Shown here: piece after piece, positions 7,506-16,532 of the stretch | Numbering within the stretch: position 1 is the first letter of the stretch | Layout of the letters: every line of letters starts with the position of its first letter | Assembly (NCBI RefSeq): GCF_014191495.1 | Contig: NZ_JACHWR010000002.1 | Coordinates: forward strand, 1-64,000 | DNA length: 64,000 bases | Source: Nocardioides soli | GTDB taxonomy: Bacteria > Actinomycetota > Actinomycetes > Propionibacteriales > Nocardioidaceae | Direction: 5' to 3' | Position numbers and translations under genes: made by a program | Notes under the pieces: model-generated | The model's input: the letters and a program-made list of their open reading frames with translations, nothing else | What the model was told of the DNA's origin: nothing | The model's database searches: none

Positions 7506-8708
7506 ATGGACCCGATCCGGAACCCCTACGCACCGGGCGCCGGCCAGCGACCGCCCGAGCTGGCCGGCCGCGACCGCGAGCTCCAGCAGTTCGAGGTGAC
7601 GCTGGAGCGGGTCGCCGCCGGCCGTCCGGAGCGGAGCATGGTGCTCTCCGGGCTGCGCGGCGTCGGCAAGACCGTGCTGCTCAACGCCCTCCGCGGCCAG
7701 GCCGTGCGCCGGGCGTGGGGGACCGGCAAGATCGAGGCACGGCCCGACCAGAGCGTCCGGATCCCGGTCGCGCAGGCGGTGCACGCCGCGGTGCGCGAGG
7801 TGGCGCACCGGCACCGGGACCCCGACCGGGTCGACGAGGTCGCGGGCGTGCTCAAGAGCTTCGCGCTGACGACCACGCTCGACGACCGCCGGGCCGCCGC
7901 GCGGGCCGGGCGACGCTGGACCCCGCCCGTCGATGTCACCGCCGCCAAGGGCCGCGCCGACTCGGGCGACCTCGAGCTCGACCTGGTCGAGCTGTTCACC
8001 GACGTCGCGACCCTGGCCGGCGACCTCGGCGTCGGCGTCGCGCTCTTCGTCGACGAGATGCAGGACGCCGCCACCGCCGAGCTCGCGGCGCTCTGCGGCG
8101 CCTGCCACGAGATCAGCCAGCAGGGCGCGCCGCTGATCGTGGTCGGCGCCGGCCTGCCACACCTGCCGGTCGCGCTCGCCGCGTCCAAGTCGTACGCCGA
8201 GCGGCTGTTCCGCTACGTCAGCGTCGACCGGCTGCCGCGCGAGATGGCCGACCGGGCCTGGACCGTCCCGGCCGGCTCCGAGGGGGTGGAGTTCGAGCAG
8301 GAGGCGCTCGACGAGCTCTACCGGCTCACCGACGGCTACCCCTACTTCGTGCAGGCCTACGGGAAGGTCACCTGGGACGCCGCGGTCGGGTCGCCGGTCC
8401 GCGCCGCCGACGTCCACGCCGCCGCACCCGACGCGGAGGCCGAGCTCGCGGTCGGCTTCTTCGGTGCGCGGTACGAGCGGGCCACGCCCGCCGAGCGCGA
8501 CTACATGTCGGCGATGGCCGACCTCGGCGCCGAGCACGGCGACGCCGCGGTGGCCACGTCCGACATCGCGCGCCACCTCGGCCGCAAGCCGCAGTCGCTC
8601 TCGCCCGCGCGCGACGGGCTGATCAAGAAGGGCCTCGTCTACGCCGCCGAGCGGGGCAGCGTGGCGTTCACCGTGCCACACTTCGGCAGGTTCCTCCGCA
8701 GCCGCTGA
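7506..8708 (+). CDS. AAA/STAND-type ATPase with C-terminal winged helix
   Basis: A 400-residue protein with a P-loop NTPase domain. Walker A is GLRGVGKT at residues 49-56 and Walker B is FVDEMQD at 181-187. The arrangement resembles Orc1/archaeal-type or STAND ATPases of the AAA_16 group. After the ATPase core, a region with LTDGYPYFVQAYGKVTWD fits the lid. The C-terminus (ATSDIARHLGRKPQSLSPARDGLIKKGLVYAA) is a winged helix-turn-helix. Stand-alone proteins of this type are common in actinobacteria and poorly characterised; a role in DNA-linked regulation or defence is possible. The start at 7506 is an ATG in a short gap after a repeat element. The next gene begins 13 bases after its stop. Confidence 0.8.
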   Translation: MDPIRNPYAPGAGQRPPELAGRDRELQQFEVTLERVAAGRPERSMVLSGLRGVGKTVLLNALRGQAVRRAWGTGKIEARPDQSVRIPVAQAVHAAVREVAHRHRDPDRVDEVAGVLKSFALTTTLDDRRAAARAGRRWTPPVDVTAAKGRADSGDLELDLVELFTDVATLAGDLGVGVALFVDEMQDAATAELAALCGACHEISQQGAPLIVVGAGLPHLPVALAASKSYAERLFRYVSVDRLPREMADRAWTVPAGSEGVEFEQEALDELYRLTDGYPYFVQAYGKVTWDAAVGSPVRAADVHAAAPDAEAELAVGFFGARYERATPAERDYMSAMADLGAEHGDAAVATSDIARHLGRKPQSLSPARDGLIKKGLVYAAERGSVAFTVPHFGRFLRSR

Positions 8709-8721
8709 CCCACGGGGAAGA

Positions 8722-9528
8722 ATGAAGGCCGTGAGACCCCAGGTCGTCGCCCATCGCGGCGCCAGCCACGAGAACGCCGAGCACACCCTCCGGGCCTACG
8801 TCGCGGCGCTCGACGCCGGCGCCGAGGGCCTCGAGTGCGACGTCCGGCTCACCGCCGACGGCCACCTCGTCTGCGTGCACGACCGTGACCTGCGGCGTAC
8901 GTCGAGCAGCCGCACGCTGGTCTCCAACAGCGAGCTCGCCGACCTCGACGCGCTGGACTTCCACTCCTGGAAGAACCCCTGGGCCGACCTCGACGACGAG
9001 GCCCCCGGCCCCGACGAGCGGCTCGACCGGGTGCTGACGCTGCGCACGCTCCTCGAGACGGTGGCCGACTACGACCGGCGCGTCGAGATCGCCATCGAGA
9101 CCAAGCACCCGACGCGGTACAGCGGCCTGGTCGAGCGTCGGCTCGTCGAGCAGCTGCGGCACTTCGGCTGGGACCGCGCCGGGTCGCCGGTGCGCGTGAT
9201 GAGCTTCTCGCGGATCGCGCTGCAGCGGGTCGAGCGGCTCGCCCCCGACCTGCGACTGGTGATGCTGATCGAGCACGCCCGGCACTGGCCGATGCTGCGC
9301 CGGCTGATCGGGCCGGACTGGCTGGTCGGCCCCGGCATCAAGGAGCTCGCCGAGCACCCGAGGCTCGGCCCGCGGATCACCGCCGCCGGCCACGGCATGC
9401 ACGTCTGGACGGTCAACACCGAGGCCCACCTGGACCTGTGCCTGGAGCTCGGGGTGCAGGCGGTGATCACCGACCGCCCGGCGTACGTTCTCGACCTTCT
9501 CGACCACCGCGACGGGGTGGCCGGATAG
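8722..9528 (+). CDS. glycerophosphodiester phosphodiesterase
   Basis: A 268-residue GDPD-family enzyme that hydrolyses glycerophosphodiesters to glycerol-3-phosphate and an alcohol. The TIM-barrel active site is clear. HRGASHENAEHTL carries the catalytic His/Arg and Glu, LECDVRLTADGHLVCVHD provides the metal-binding Glu and Asp and the second catalytic His, and IAIETKHP contributes the later acidic ligand. The C-terminal strand HVWTVNTEAHLDLCLELGV followed by VITDRP is diagnostic. There is no signal peptide, so the enzyme is cytoplasmic. The ATG at 8722 was used, and a GTG at 8731 is an alternative. It lies close behind the ATPase gene and just before the SEC-C gene. Confidence 0.93.
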   Translation: MKAVRPQVVAHRGASHENAEHTLRAYVAALDAGAEGLECDVRLTADGHLVCVHDRDLRRTSSSRTLVSNSELADLDALDFHSWKNPWADLDDEAPGPDERLDRVLTLRTLLETVADYDRRVEIAIETKHPTRYSGLVERRLVEQLRHFGWDRAGSPVRVMSFSRIALQRVERLAPDLRLVMLIEHARHWPMLRRLIGPDWLVGPGIKELAEHPRLGPRITAAGHGMHVWTVNTEAHLDLCLELGVQAVITDRPAYVLDLLDHRDGVAG

Positions 9529-9537
9529 GTTCCCCGC

Positions 9538-10485
9538 ATGGCCAAGAAGTCCCGCACCAAGTCCCGCCCCCAGACCGCGCCGGGGGAGGTCGGCCCGCGC
9601 CAGCCCTGCCCCTGTGGCTCCGGCAAGCGCTACAAGGCCTGCCACGGCGCGCCCGGCGGTGCCGCCGAGGTGTACGTCGCGCGGCCGTTCGCGGGCCTGG
9701 CGTCCGAGTGCGACATCGTCGCGATGCGCGAGCTGGTGCCCGCCGCCGTCGCGTCGCTGAGGCTGACCGCCGACCCGGAGCGGGTCGTCAAGCTCTGCAC
9801 GCTGCTGCCGATGGCGGCGCCGGCGATGGTGCGCGACAGCGGCGAGATCTGGCTGGGCCTCCAGGTGCAGCACAACTTCGGCGACCCGGCGCGCGACCTG
9901 GGCGCCGCCCTGGAGGCGGCCCTCGACGCGGTGGGCCGGGAGGAGACGGGCGCGATCGGCCTGACCGACCCGCCCGGACCCGGCGCCCGGTTCCAGGACC
10001 TCGTCGACGACGCCGCGCTGACGGTCGAGGTGCAGGAGGGATTCGACTTCTGGTTCGCCGACGTCGACGAGGACGACCGGGCCGCGGCCACCGCGGCGCT
10101 CGAGCAGGCCAACGCGGTCGCCCAGCCGACCGCGCGGCTGGCCGGCGTCGAGGCGGCGTACTGGACCAACGTCGGCACCAAGGAGCACCTGCGGTGGGTG
10201 ATGCCCGAGCCCGAGGACCGGCTCCTCGACGCGCTCGCGCGGCTGCACGCGGCCGGCAAGGACGTGCTGGTCGACGGCTCGAGGTTCGTCGGCATGTTCC
10301 GGGCCCACGGCCTGCTGGCCCCGGTCTGGGACCTGCCCGTCGGCACCGGTCCGGAGGTGCTGGAGGAGCCCGCCCAGCGGATCGCGGCCGACCTCGCCGC
10401 GGCGCTCGCCGACGACTCGAACCTCACCACCGCGGAGCGTTCCGCGCGGTCCGGACTCGCCAACCGGCAGGTCACGCTGCGCTGA
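9538..10485 (+). CDS. DUF5926 family protein with SEC-C motif
   Basis: A 315-residue protein. The N-terminus is basic (MAKKSRTKSRPQ) and is followed by a SEC-C zinc-binding motif, RQPCPCGSGKRYKACHG, with the C-x-C...C-H ligand pattern near residues 21-36. In SecA this motif contacts SecB and ribosomes. The remaining ~270 residues match the actinobacterial DUF5926 architecture, with no assigned activity. A link to translation or protein handling is suggested only by the SEC-C motif. It starts 9 bases after the phosphodiesterase stop. A strong terminator hairpin follows at 10547. Confidence 0.85.
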   Translation: MAKKSRTKSRPQTAPGEVGPRQPCPCGSGKRYKACHGAPGGAAEVYVARPFAGLASECDIVAMRELVPAAVASLRLTADPERVVKLCTLLPMAAPAMVRDSGEIWLGLQVQHNFGDPARDLGAALEAALDAVGREETGAIGLTDPPGPGARFQDLVDDAALTVEVQEGFDFWFADVDEDDRAAATAALEQANAVAQPTARLAGVEAAYWTNVGTKEHLRWVMPEPEDRLLDALARLHAAGKDVLVDGSRFVGMFRAHGLLAPVWDLPVGTGPEVLEEPAQRIAADLAAALADDSNLTTAERSARSGLANRQVTLR

Positions 10486-10546
10486 TCGGCGTCCCGGTCA
10501 CCCCTGGGTTGGAGCCGTCCGAGACGGCCGCGTAGTGTCCACGGAG

Positions 10547-10584
10547 CCCGGTCGTTGGCGCATCCCCCGTCGCCAACGACCGGG
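10547..10584. terminator. bidirectional terminator
   Basis: A perfect 14-base-pair stem, CCCGGTCGTTGGCG at 10547-10560 and its complement at 10571-10584, with a ten-base loop. It lies between the convergent DUF5926 and arginine deiminase genes. GTCTTCC follows on the plus strand. Confidence 0.8.
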
Positions 10585-10616
10585 TCTTCCAGGTGCCGTC
10601 CGTGCGGTGCGGAGGG

Positions 10617-11819
10617 TCAGTCGGCCGGCAGCGGCTCGCGCCAGACCGGGCAGCTCATGCACCGCGGCCCGCCGCGGCCCGAACCGAGCTCGGAGCCGGC
10701 GATCCGCACCACCTCGATGCCGGCCTCCTCGAGGCGGGCGTTGGTCTCGACGTTGCGCTCGTAGGCCACCGCCACCCGCGGCGCTATCGCGAGAGTGTTG
10801 TTCCCGTCGTCCCACTGCTCGCGCTCGGCCGTGACCGGGTCGAGCCCGGTGTCGATCTGGTGCAGCGTGTCGATCTCCATCGCCTTGGCGGCCGCGACCA
10901 GGAAGGGCTCGGCGTCGGCCACCGTGAGCGGCCCGTCGTCGGCGGCGGTCACGGCGTACGCCTGGAGCGAGTCGGCGACGTTGGGGTACATCACGATCTT
11001 GTCGACGTCGACCATCGTGCACACGGTGTCGAGGTGCATCGTGGCCCGCTCCTGCGCGATGGGTACGGCGAGCACGGTGTGCGCGAGGCCGGCCGAGAAC
11101 ACCTGGCCGGCGAACCGCTCCGCGCCGGCGGGGGTGGTGCGCTCGCCTACGCCGACCGCGATCACGCCGCGGGCGAGCAGCAGCACGTCGCCGCCCTCGA
11201 CGTGCTCGTGGCGCCAGCCGTGGATGGTGCGGGTGCCGCGGAAGCGCGGGTGCTCGGCGTAGATCAGCTCGGTCAGCTGGGTCTCGCGCGAGCGCGCGGG
11301 CATCGCCAGCGAGGTGACCGCCACCCGGTCGCGCACCCAGACCGAGGAGTCGCGGGTGAAGAGCAGGTTGGGCAGCGGGTCGACGAGGAAGTCGTCGTGC
11401 GCGAGCAGCGAGGTCACCAGCCCGTAGCCGCCGCGGACCTCGTCGTTGCGGATCCCCGCCGTCAGGTAGCCGGTCAGCTCCGCCGGCGACGACTCGCGCA
11501 GGAAGCCGCCCAGGTAGGCGCGCAGCGAGTCGCCGAGGTGCAGCCCGGCGAGGGCGGTCGTGATCGCGCCGTCGCGCGCCGCCTCGCTCGCCAGCGCCTC
11601 GGTGAGGAGGTCGGTGAGGTAGAGCACCTCGACCCCGCGGTCGCGCAGCGCCGCCGCGAACGCGTCGTGCTCGTCCTGGGCGCGCGCCACCCACGGGATC
11701 CCGTCGAAGAGCAACCGGTCGTTGTTGCGGGGGGTGAGCCGGCGCAGCTCGTTGCCGGGCCGGTGCAGCAGCACGGTCCGGAGCCGGCCGACCTCGCTGT
11801 CGGCACCGTGGGTGGCCAT
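10617..11819 (-). CDS. arcA: arginine deiminase
   Basis: A 400-residue enzyme converting arginine to citrulline and ammonia. The guanidino-modifying core is complete. [11 protein letters not shown] and [15 protein letters not shown] contribute substrate and acidic residues. [12 protein letters not shown] carries the catalytic His region, and [11 protein letters not shown] the second. GGPRCMSCP near the C-terminus holds the nucleophilic Cys at about residue 387. No ornithine carbamoyltransferase, carbamate kinase or antiporter gene lies next to it, so it is not in a full arc operon here. It ends at the shared terminator and lies just downstream of larC with 9 bases between them. Confidence 0.95.
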   Translation of the reverse strand: MATHGADSEVGRLRTVLLHRPGNELRRLTPRNNDRLLFDGIPWVARAQDEHDAFAAALRDRGVEVLYLTDLLTEALASEAARDGAITTALAGLHLGDSLRAYLGGFLRESSPAELTGYLTAGIRNDEVRGGYGLVTSLLAHDDFLVDPLPNLLFTRDSSVWVRDRVAVTSLAMPARSRETQLTELIYAEHPRFRGTRTIHGWRHEHVEGGDVLLLARGVIAVGVGERTTPAGAERFAGQVFSAGLAHTVLAVPIAQERATMHLDTVCTMVDVDKIVMYPNVADSLQAYAVTAADDGPLTVADAEPFLVAAAKAMEIDTLHQIDTGLDPVTAEREQWDDGNNTLAIAPRVAVAYERNVETNARLEEAGIEVVRIAGSELGSGRGGPRCMSCPVWREPLPAD

Positions 11820-11828
11820 GCGGCCAGA

Positions 11829-12982
11829 CTACGAGCCGGTCCCGAGGAAGGCGCGGCAGAGGTCCTGCGCCTCGGTGAGCACCTCGTTGACCGGACGCCG
11901 GAGCGACGCGGCCGCCCGGGCCACGTCGTCGTACTCCGGCTGGGCGTTGACCACGACGCCCTCGTGCCGGGCGAGCTTGACCGCGATCGTGTGGCCGTCG
12001 ACCTGGATCGGCAGCATCTCGCGGTCGAGGGCGTGCTTGGTGAGCGGCTGCTCGCGCAGCCCGATCGTGGTGGTCTGCCGGAAGATCTCGGTGCGCACGA
12101 CGGCCGCATGGCCGGCGTCGACGAGGACGCTGAGGGTATGGGCCGGCCGGCCCTTCTTCATCAGGATCGGGGTCAGCCAGGCGTCGGCCGCCCCGGTCTC
12201 GAGCAGTGCGGTGAGCACCGCCGGCCAGACCCGGGGGTCGAGGTCGTCGACGTTGCACTCGAGCAGCACCGGGCGCTCGCTCCCGGAGGTCGAGGCCTCG
12301 AGACCCCGGAAGAGCCGCAGCACGTTGGCGTGCCCCTCCGGGTCGCGCCCGCCCGCGCCGACGCCGATCCGGTTGACGACCATCGGCGGCTGCGGGCCGT
12401 ACGCCGTGGCCAGCGTCGTGAGCAGGGCCGCGCCGGTCGGGGTGCACAGCTCCATGGCCACCGGACCGGCGAAGGTCGGCACGCCGCGCAGCAGCTCGGC
12501 CACGGCCGGAGGCGGCACCGGGAGGGTGCCGTGCGCGGTCTCGACCGTGCCGGAGCCGACCGCGACGGGGGAGACCGTGACCTCGGTGGCACCCAGGTGC
12601 TCGAAGCCCGCGCAGACGCCCACGATGTCGGCGATCGCGTCGAGCGCCCCGACCTCGTGGAAGTGCACCTCGTCGGGGGTGGTCCCGTGCACCGCGGCCT
12701 CCGCGACCGCGAGCCGCTCGAAGACGGTCAGCGCGAGCTCGTGGCCGGTCAGCATGGACCGCACGTCGCGCCACGTGCGGTGGTGGTGGGACTCGGTGAC
12801 ATCGACGTGGACCCGGGTGGCGGCGAGGGCGCCGCGGCGTACCTCCTCGACGCGGAGCGTCACCGGCTCGGGGGCGACCGCGTCGACCGCGTCCTGCAGC
12901 GCCGCGAGCGGCACGCCCGCGCCGACCAGCGCGCCGAGCAGCATGTCGCCGCTGGCGCCCGCGGCGGCGTCGATCCAGACAG

Positions 12983-12986
<4 letters not shown>
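11829..12986 (-). CDS. larC: nickel-pincer cofactor biosynthesis protein LarC
   Basis: A 385-residue DUF111-family protein. LarC inserts nickel into the pyridinium-3,5-bisthiocarboxylate mononucleotide precursor using CTP. The N-terminus WIDAAAGASGDMLLGALVGAG is characteristic. The middle carries a His-rich ESHHHRTW segment and EVHFHEVGALDAIADIVG, both likely metal- or nucleotide-binding. ECNVDDLDP and ILMKKGRPAHTLSVL mark the C-terminal domain. In lactobacilli larC is split by programmed frameshifting; here it is one uninterrupted frame. The start overlaps the larB stop by four bases, so the two genes are translationally coupled. Confidence 0.93.
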
Positions 12987-13669
<683 letters not shown>

Positions 13670-13766
13670 GGGCCGAACCTACTCGACCGTTGCGACTGTC
13701 GGTGGCCGGGTGTTGGCTGGACAGCGGGTCGATCACGAGGCAGCACCGGAAGCAGGGAGCAGGAAG

Positions 13767-14534
13767 ATGCCGAAGTTCGAGAGGTACCCCCAGGGCACGC
13801 CCAGCTACGTCGAGTTGGTGACGCCCGACCAGGCCGCGGCCAAGGAGTTCTACGGTCCGCTGTTCGGGTGGGAGCTGGAGGACGTCCCGATGGAGGACGA
13901 CCACTACTACGTCGCCGTGAGCAAGGAGGGCGACACGGTCGCCGGGATCAGCTGGCCGATGCCGGGCATGGAGGACCATCCGGCGTTCTGGAGCGTGTAC
14001 CTCACCGTCGGCGACGTCGATGCGGCGACGGCAAGGGTGGCCGGCGCCGGTGGGCGGGTCGACGCCCAGCCCTTCGATGTGATGGACATGGGCCGGATGT
14101 CCGCGATCGCCGATCCGACCGGGGCGCGGGTCAACCTGTGGCAGCCCGGCACCTCGATCGGCACCGAGCGCGCCAACGAGCCCGGCACCCCGATCTGGAA
14201 CGAGGTCGTGACGCCCGACATCCCGGCCGCCACGAGGTTCTACTCCGAGGTCCTCGGGGTCGCCTGGGAGGAGATGGCGATGGGCGGCGGCCCGGCGTAC
14301 ACCTGCCTGGTCGTCGACGGCCGTCAGGTCGGTGGTGCGCTGCCGCCGATGTCGGCAGAGGTGCCGCCGCACTGGAACGTCTACTTCAACGTCGAGTCCG
14401 TCGACGCCACGATCGAGCGGGCGGTCGGACTCGGCGGCACCGTGGTCGCGCCCGCCTTCGACGTCCCGGGAGTCGGCCGGATGGCGGTCCTCGCCGACCC
14501 GCAGGGCGGGATGTTCAACCTGATGGCGAGCTGA
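13767..14534 (+). CDS. two-domain VOC (glyoxalase/dioxygenase superfamily) protein
   Basis: A 255-residue protein consisting of two successive vicinal-oxygen-chelate modules. The first begins TPSYVELVTPDQAAAKEFYG and the second TPIWNEVVTPDIPAATRFYS. Each ends with an acid-containing strand (MSAIADPTGARVNLWQ; MAVLADPQGGMFNLM). Proteins of this tandem type are often annotated as glyoxalase or hydroxylase and commonly appear in actinobacterial gene clusters. The substrate cannot be told. The ATG at 13767 has AGGA six bases before it. It ends convergently 30 bases from pheA. Confidence 0.88.
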   Translation: MPKFERYPQGTPSYVELVTPDQAAAKEFYGPLFGWELEDVPMEDDHYYVAVSKEGDTVAGISWPMPGMEDHPAFWSVYLTVGDVDAATARVAGAGGRVDAQPFDVMDMGRMSAIADPTGARVNLWQPGTSIGTERANEPGTPIWNEVVTPDIPAATRFYSEVLGVAWEEMAMGGGPAYTCLVVDGRQVGGALPPMSAEVPPHWNVYFNVESVDATIERAVGLGGTVVAPAFDVPGVGRMAVLADPQGGMFNLMAS

Positions 14535-14564
14535 TGACGGGCGGATGACGGGCCGCCCGGCGGG

Positions 14565-15434
14565 TCAGCCCGAGGCGGTGGCCCGGAAGGAGTCCGCCGG
14601 GTAGACCCCGAGGATCTTCACCTCGGTGGTGAAGAACGCGAGCTCGTCCAGCGCCCGGCGTACGCCGGGGTCGTCGGGGTGCCCGTCGACCTCGGCGAGG
14701 AACTGCGTGGCGGTGAACTCCCCGCCGACCATGTAGCTCTCCAGCTTGGTCATGTTGACACCGTTGGTGGCGAAGCCGCCGAGTGCCTTGTAGAGCGCGG
14801 AGGGCAGGTTCTTGACGTTGAAGATGAAGCTGGTCACGACCGGGCCGTTGCCGGCGGGCGCCTGGACGAAGTCGCGGGAGAGCACCACGAATCGGGTGGT
14901 GTTGTGGTCCTCGTCCTCGACGTCCGTGGCCAGGATCTCCAGGCCGTAGATCTCCGCGGCCAGCGGCGGGGAGATCGCGGCCATCGTCGGGTCGCCGAGC
15001 TCGGCCACCTCGCGGGCCGCCCCGGCGGTGTCGCCGGCGATCACCGGGGTCAGGCCGTGCTGGCGGATGATCTTGCGGCACTGGCCGAGCGCGTGCACGT
15101 GGCTGTGCACGGTGCGGATGCCGTCGAGCCCCGCGCCCGGCACCGCCATCAGGTGGAACCGGATCCGCAGGAAGTGCTCGGCGATGATGTGCAGCCCGGA
15201 GTCCGGCAGGAAGTGGTGGATGTCGGCCACCCGGCCCGCGATCGAGTTGTCGATCGGGATCATCGCCAGGTCGGCACTCGGCTCGACTCCCGGGCCACCG
15301 TCGACCGCCGCGAAGACGTCCTCGAACGACGCGCACGCCAGCGCCTCCCAGTCGGGGTAGTGCTCCTTGCACACCTGGTGGGAGTTGGCGCCGGGTTCGC
15401 CCTGGTAGGCGATGCGTCGGGTCACACCCGTCAT
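14565..15434 (-). CDS. pheA: prephenate dehydratase
   Basis: A 289-residue stand-alone prephenate dehydratase that makes phenylpyruvate in phenylalanine biosynthesis. RIAYQGEPGANSHQVCKEHY opens the catalytic domain, and IPIDNSIAGRVADIHHFL and DHNTTRFVVLSRD (with the conserved TRF) are catalytic-domain signatures. The C-terminal ACT domain starts near TSFIFNVKNLPSALYKALG and includes NMTKLESYMVGGEF, the ESRP-like region that normally binds phenylalanine for feedback inhibition. There is no chorismate mutase domain, as usual for actinobacteria. The ATG at 15434 is 43 bases from the divergent DUF4446 gene. Confidence 0.95.
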   Translation of the reverse strand: MTGVTRRIAYQGEPGANSHQVCKEHYPDWEALACASFEDVFAAVDGGPGVEPSADLAMIPIDNSIAGRVADIHHFLPDSGLHIIAEHFLRIRFHLMAVPGAGLDGIRTVHSHVHALGQCRKIIRQHGLTPVIAGDTAGAAREVAELGDPTMAAISPPLAAEIYGLEILATDVEDEDHNTTRFVVLSRDFVQAPAGNGPVVTSFIFNVKNLPSALYKALGGFATNGVNMTKLESYMVGGEFTATQFLAEVDGHPDDPGVRRALDELAFFTTEVKILGVYPADSFRATASG

Positions 15435-15477
15435 GGTCCCACGCGGCGCGCTGGTCCGAGCGCCTAGGCTCGACGTC

Positions 15478-15870
15478 GTGGAGCTCGTGTCCGTGGTTGC
15501 CCTGGCCCTGGCCGCCGTCGCCCTGGCGCTGACGCTGCAGGCGCGGCGCACGCCGCGGGCCGGCGACGGCGGGGTCGACGCGGTGCCCGAGGACGTCCAG
15601 GGCCTGCGCCAGGAGGTCGCCGCGCTGCGTCGCGAAGGCACCGACGCGCTGCGCCATCTGGCGGTGGTGCGCTACGACGCGTTCGGCGACATGGGCGGCC
15701 ACCTGTCGTGGTCGGTCGCGCTGCTCGACGACAGCGGCAGCGGCGTCGTACTGACCTCGATCCACGGTCGCAGCGACGCGCGAACCTACGCCAAGAGCAT
15801 CAGCGACTGGACCTGCGAGCAGCAGCTCTCCCCCGAGGAGCTCGAGGCGATCGACCACGCGCGGCCGTGA
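15478..15870 (+). CDS. DUF4446 family protein
   Basis: A 130-residue protein with one N-terminal membrane segment (LVSVVALALAAVALALTL), then a short coiled stretch and a conserved C-terminal module. The module contains VVRYDAFGDMGGHLSWSVAL and GVVLTSIHGRSDARTYAK, the DUF4446 signature; its role is unknown. The GTG at 15478 places the hydrophobic segment directly at the N-terminus. Its stop overlaps the GTG of the ABC ATPase gene by four bases (GTGA), so it is cotranscribed with the transporter. It is divergent from pheA. Confidence 0.87.
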   Translation: MELVSVVALALAAVALALTLQARRTPRAGDGGVDAVPEDVQGLRQEVAALRREGTDALRHLAVVRYDAFGDMGGHLSWSVALLDDSGSGVVLTSIHGRSDARTYAKSISDWTCEQQLSPEELEAIDHARP

Positions 15871-16532
15871 CGGCGCCCCTGCTGCGGGTCCGCGGGCTCA
15901 CCAAGAAGTACGGCGAGGTCACCGTCCTCGAGGGCGTGGACCTCGACGTCGCACCCGGCCGGGCGCTGGCGCTGCGCGGGCGCAACGGCGCCGGCAAGTC
16001 GACGCTGCTGCGGTGCGTGACCGGCGCGGACGAGCCCACGTCGGGCACCGTCGAGCTGGACGGCAGCCCCGTGGACGAGCGCTCGGTCCGGGTCCGCCGC
16101 GACGTCGCGGCGGTGACCGACGACCTCGACTTCTTCCCCGACCTCAGCGTGGTCGAGCACCTCGACCTGCTCGCCCGGGCGCACCGGGTCGACGACGCGG
16201 AGGCGCTGGTCGACGAGGTGCTGGAGGAGGTCCGGCTGGTCGCGCAGGCCGCACAGCTGCCCGGCACGCTCTCGTCGGGGCAGCGCCGCCGGCTGGCGCT
16301 GGCGAGCGCGTTCGTGCGGCCGCGCCGGCTGCTGGTCCTCGACGAGCCGGAGGCCCGCCTGGACCGGCCCGGCCTCGCCTGGCTGGTCGAGCGGCTCCGG
16401 CGGGAGAAGGTCGACGGGCTGGGCATCCTGCTCGCGAGCCACGACCCCGACCTGGTCGCGGCCGTCGCCGACGACGTGCTCGACCTGGACGCGCTCGGCA
16501 CGCCCGAGCCACCGGTGTCGTCCGAGCCATGA
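15867..16532 (+). CDS. ABC transporter ATP-binding protein
   Basis: A 221-residue ATPase subunit. Walker A is GRNGAGKST near residues 38-46, the signature is LSSGQRRRL rather than the canonical LSGGQ, and Walker B is LLVLDEPEARLD. The switch His is present in LLASHDPDLV. It pairs with the multi-spanning protein encoded immediately downstream, whose ATG overlaps its stop by four bases. The order (ATPase, then one large permease) resembles export-type or CcmA-like ABC systems. The substrate is not evident from the sequence. Confidence 0.9.
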   Translation: MTAPLLRVRGLTKKYGEVTVLEGVDLDVAPGRALALRGRNGAGKSTLLRCVTGADEPTSGTVELDGSPVDERSVRVRRDVAAVTDDLDFFPDLSVVEHLDLLARAHRVDDAEALVDEVLEEVRLVAQAAQLPGTLSSGQRRRLALASAFVRPRRLLVLDEPEARLDRPGLAWLVERLRREKVDGLGILLASHDPDLVAAVADDVLDLDALGTPEPPVSSEP

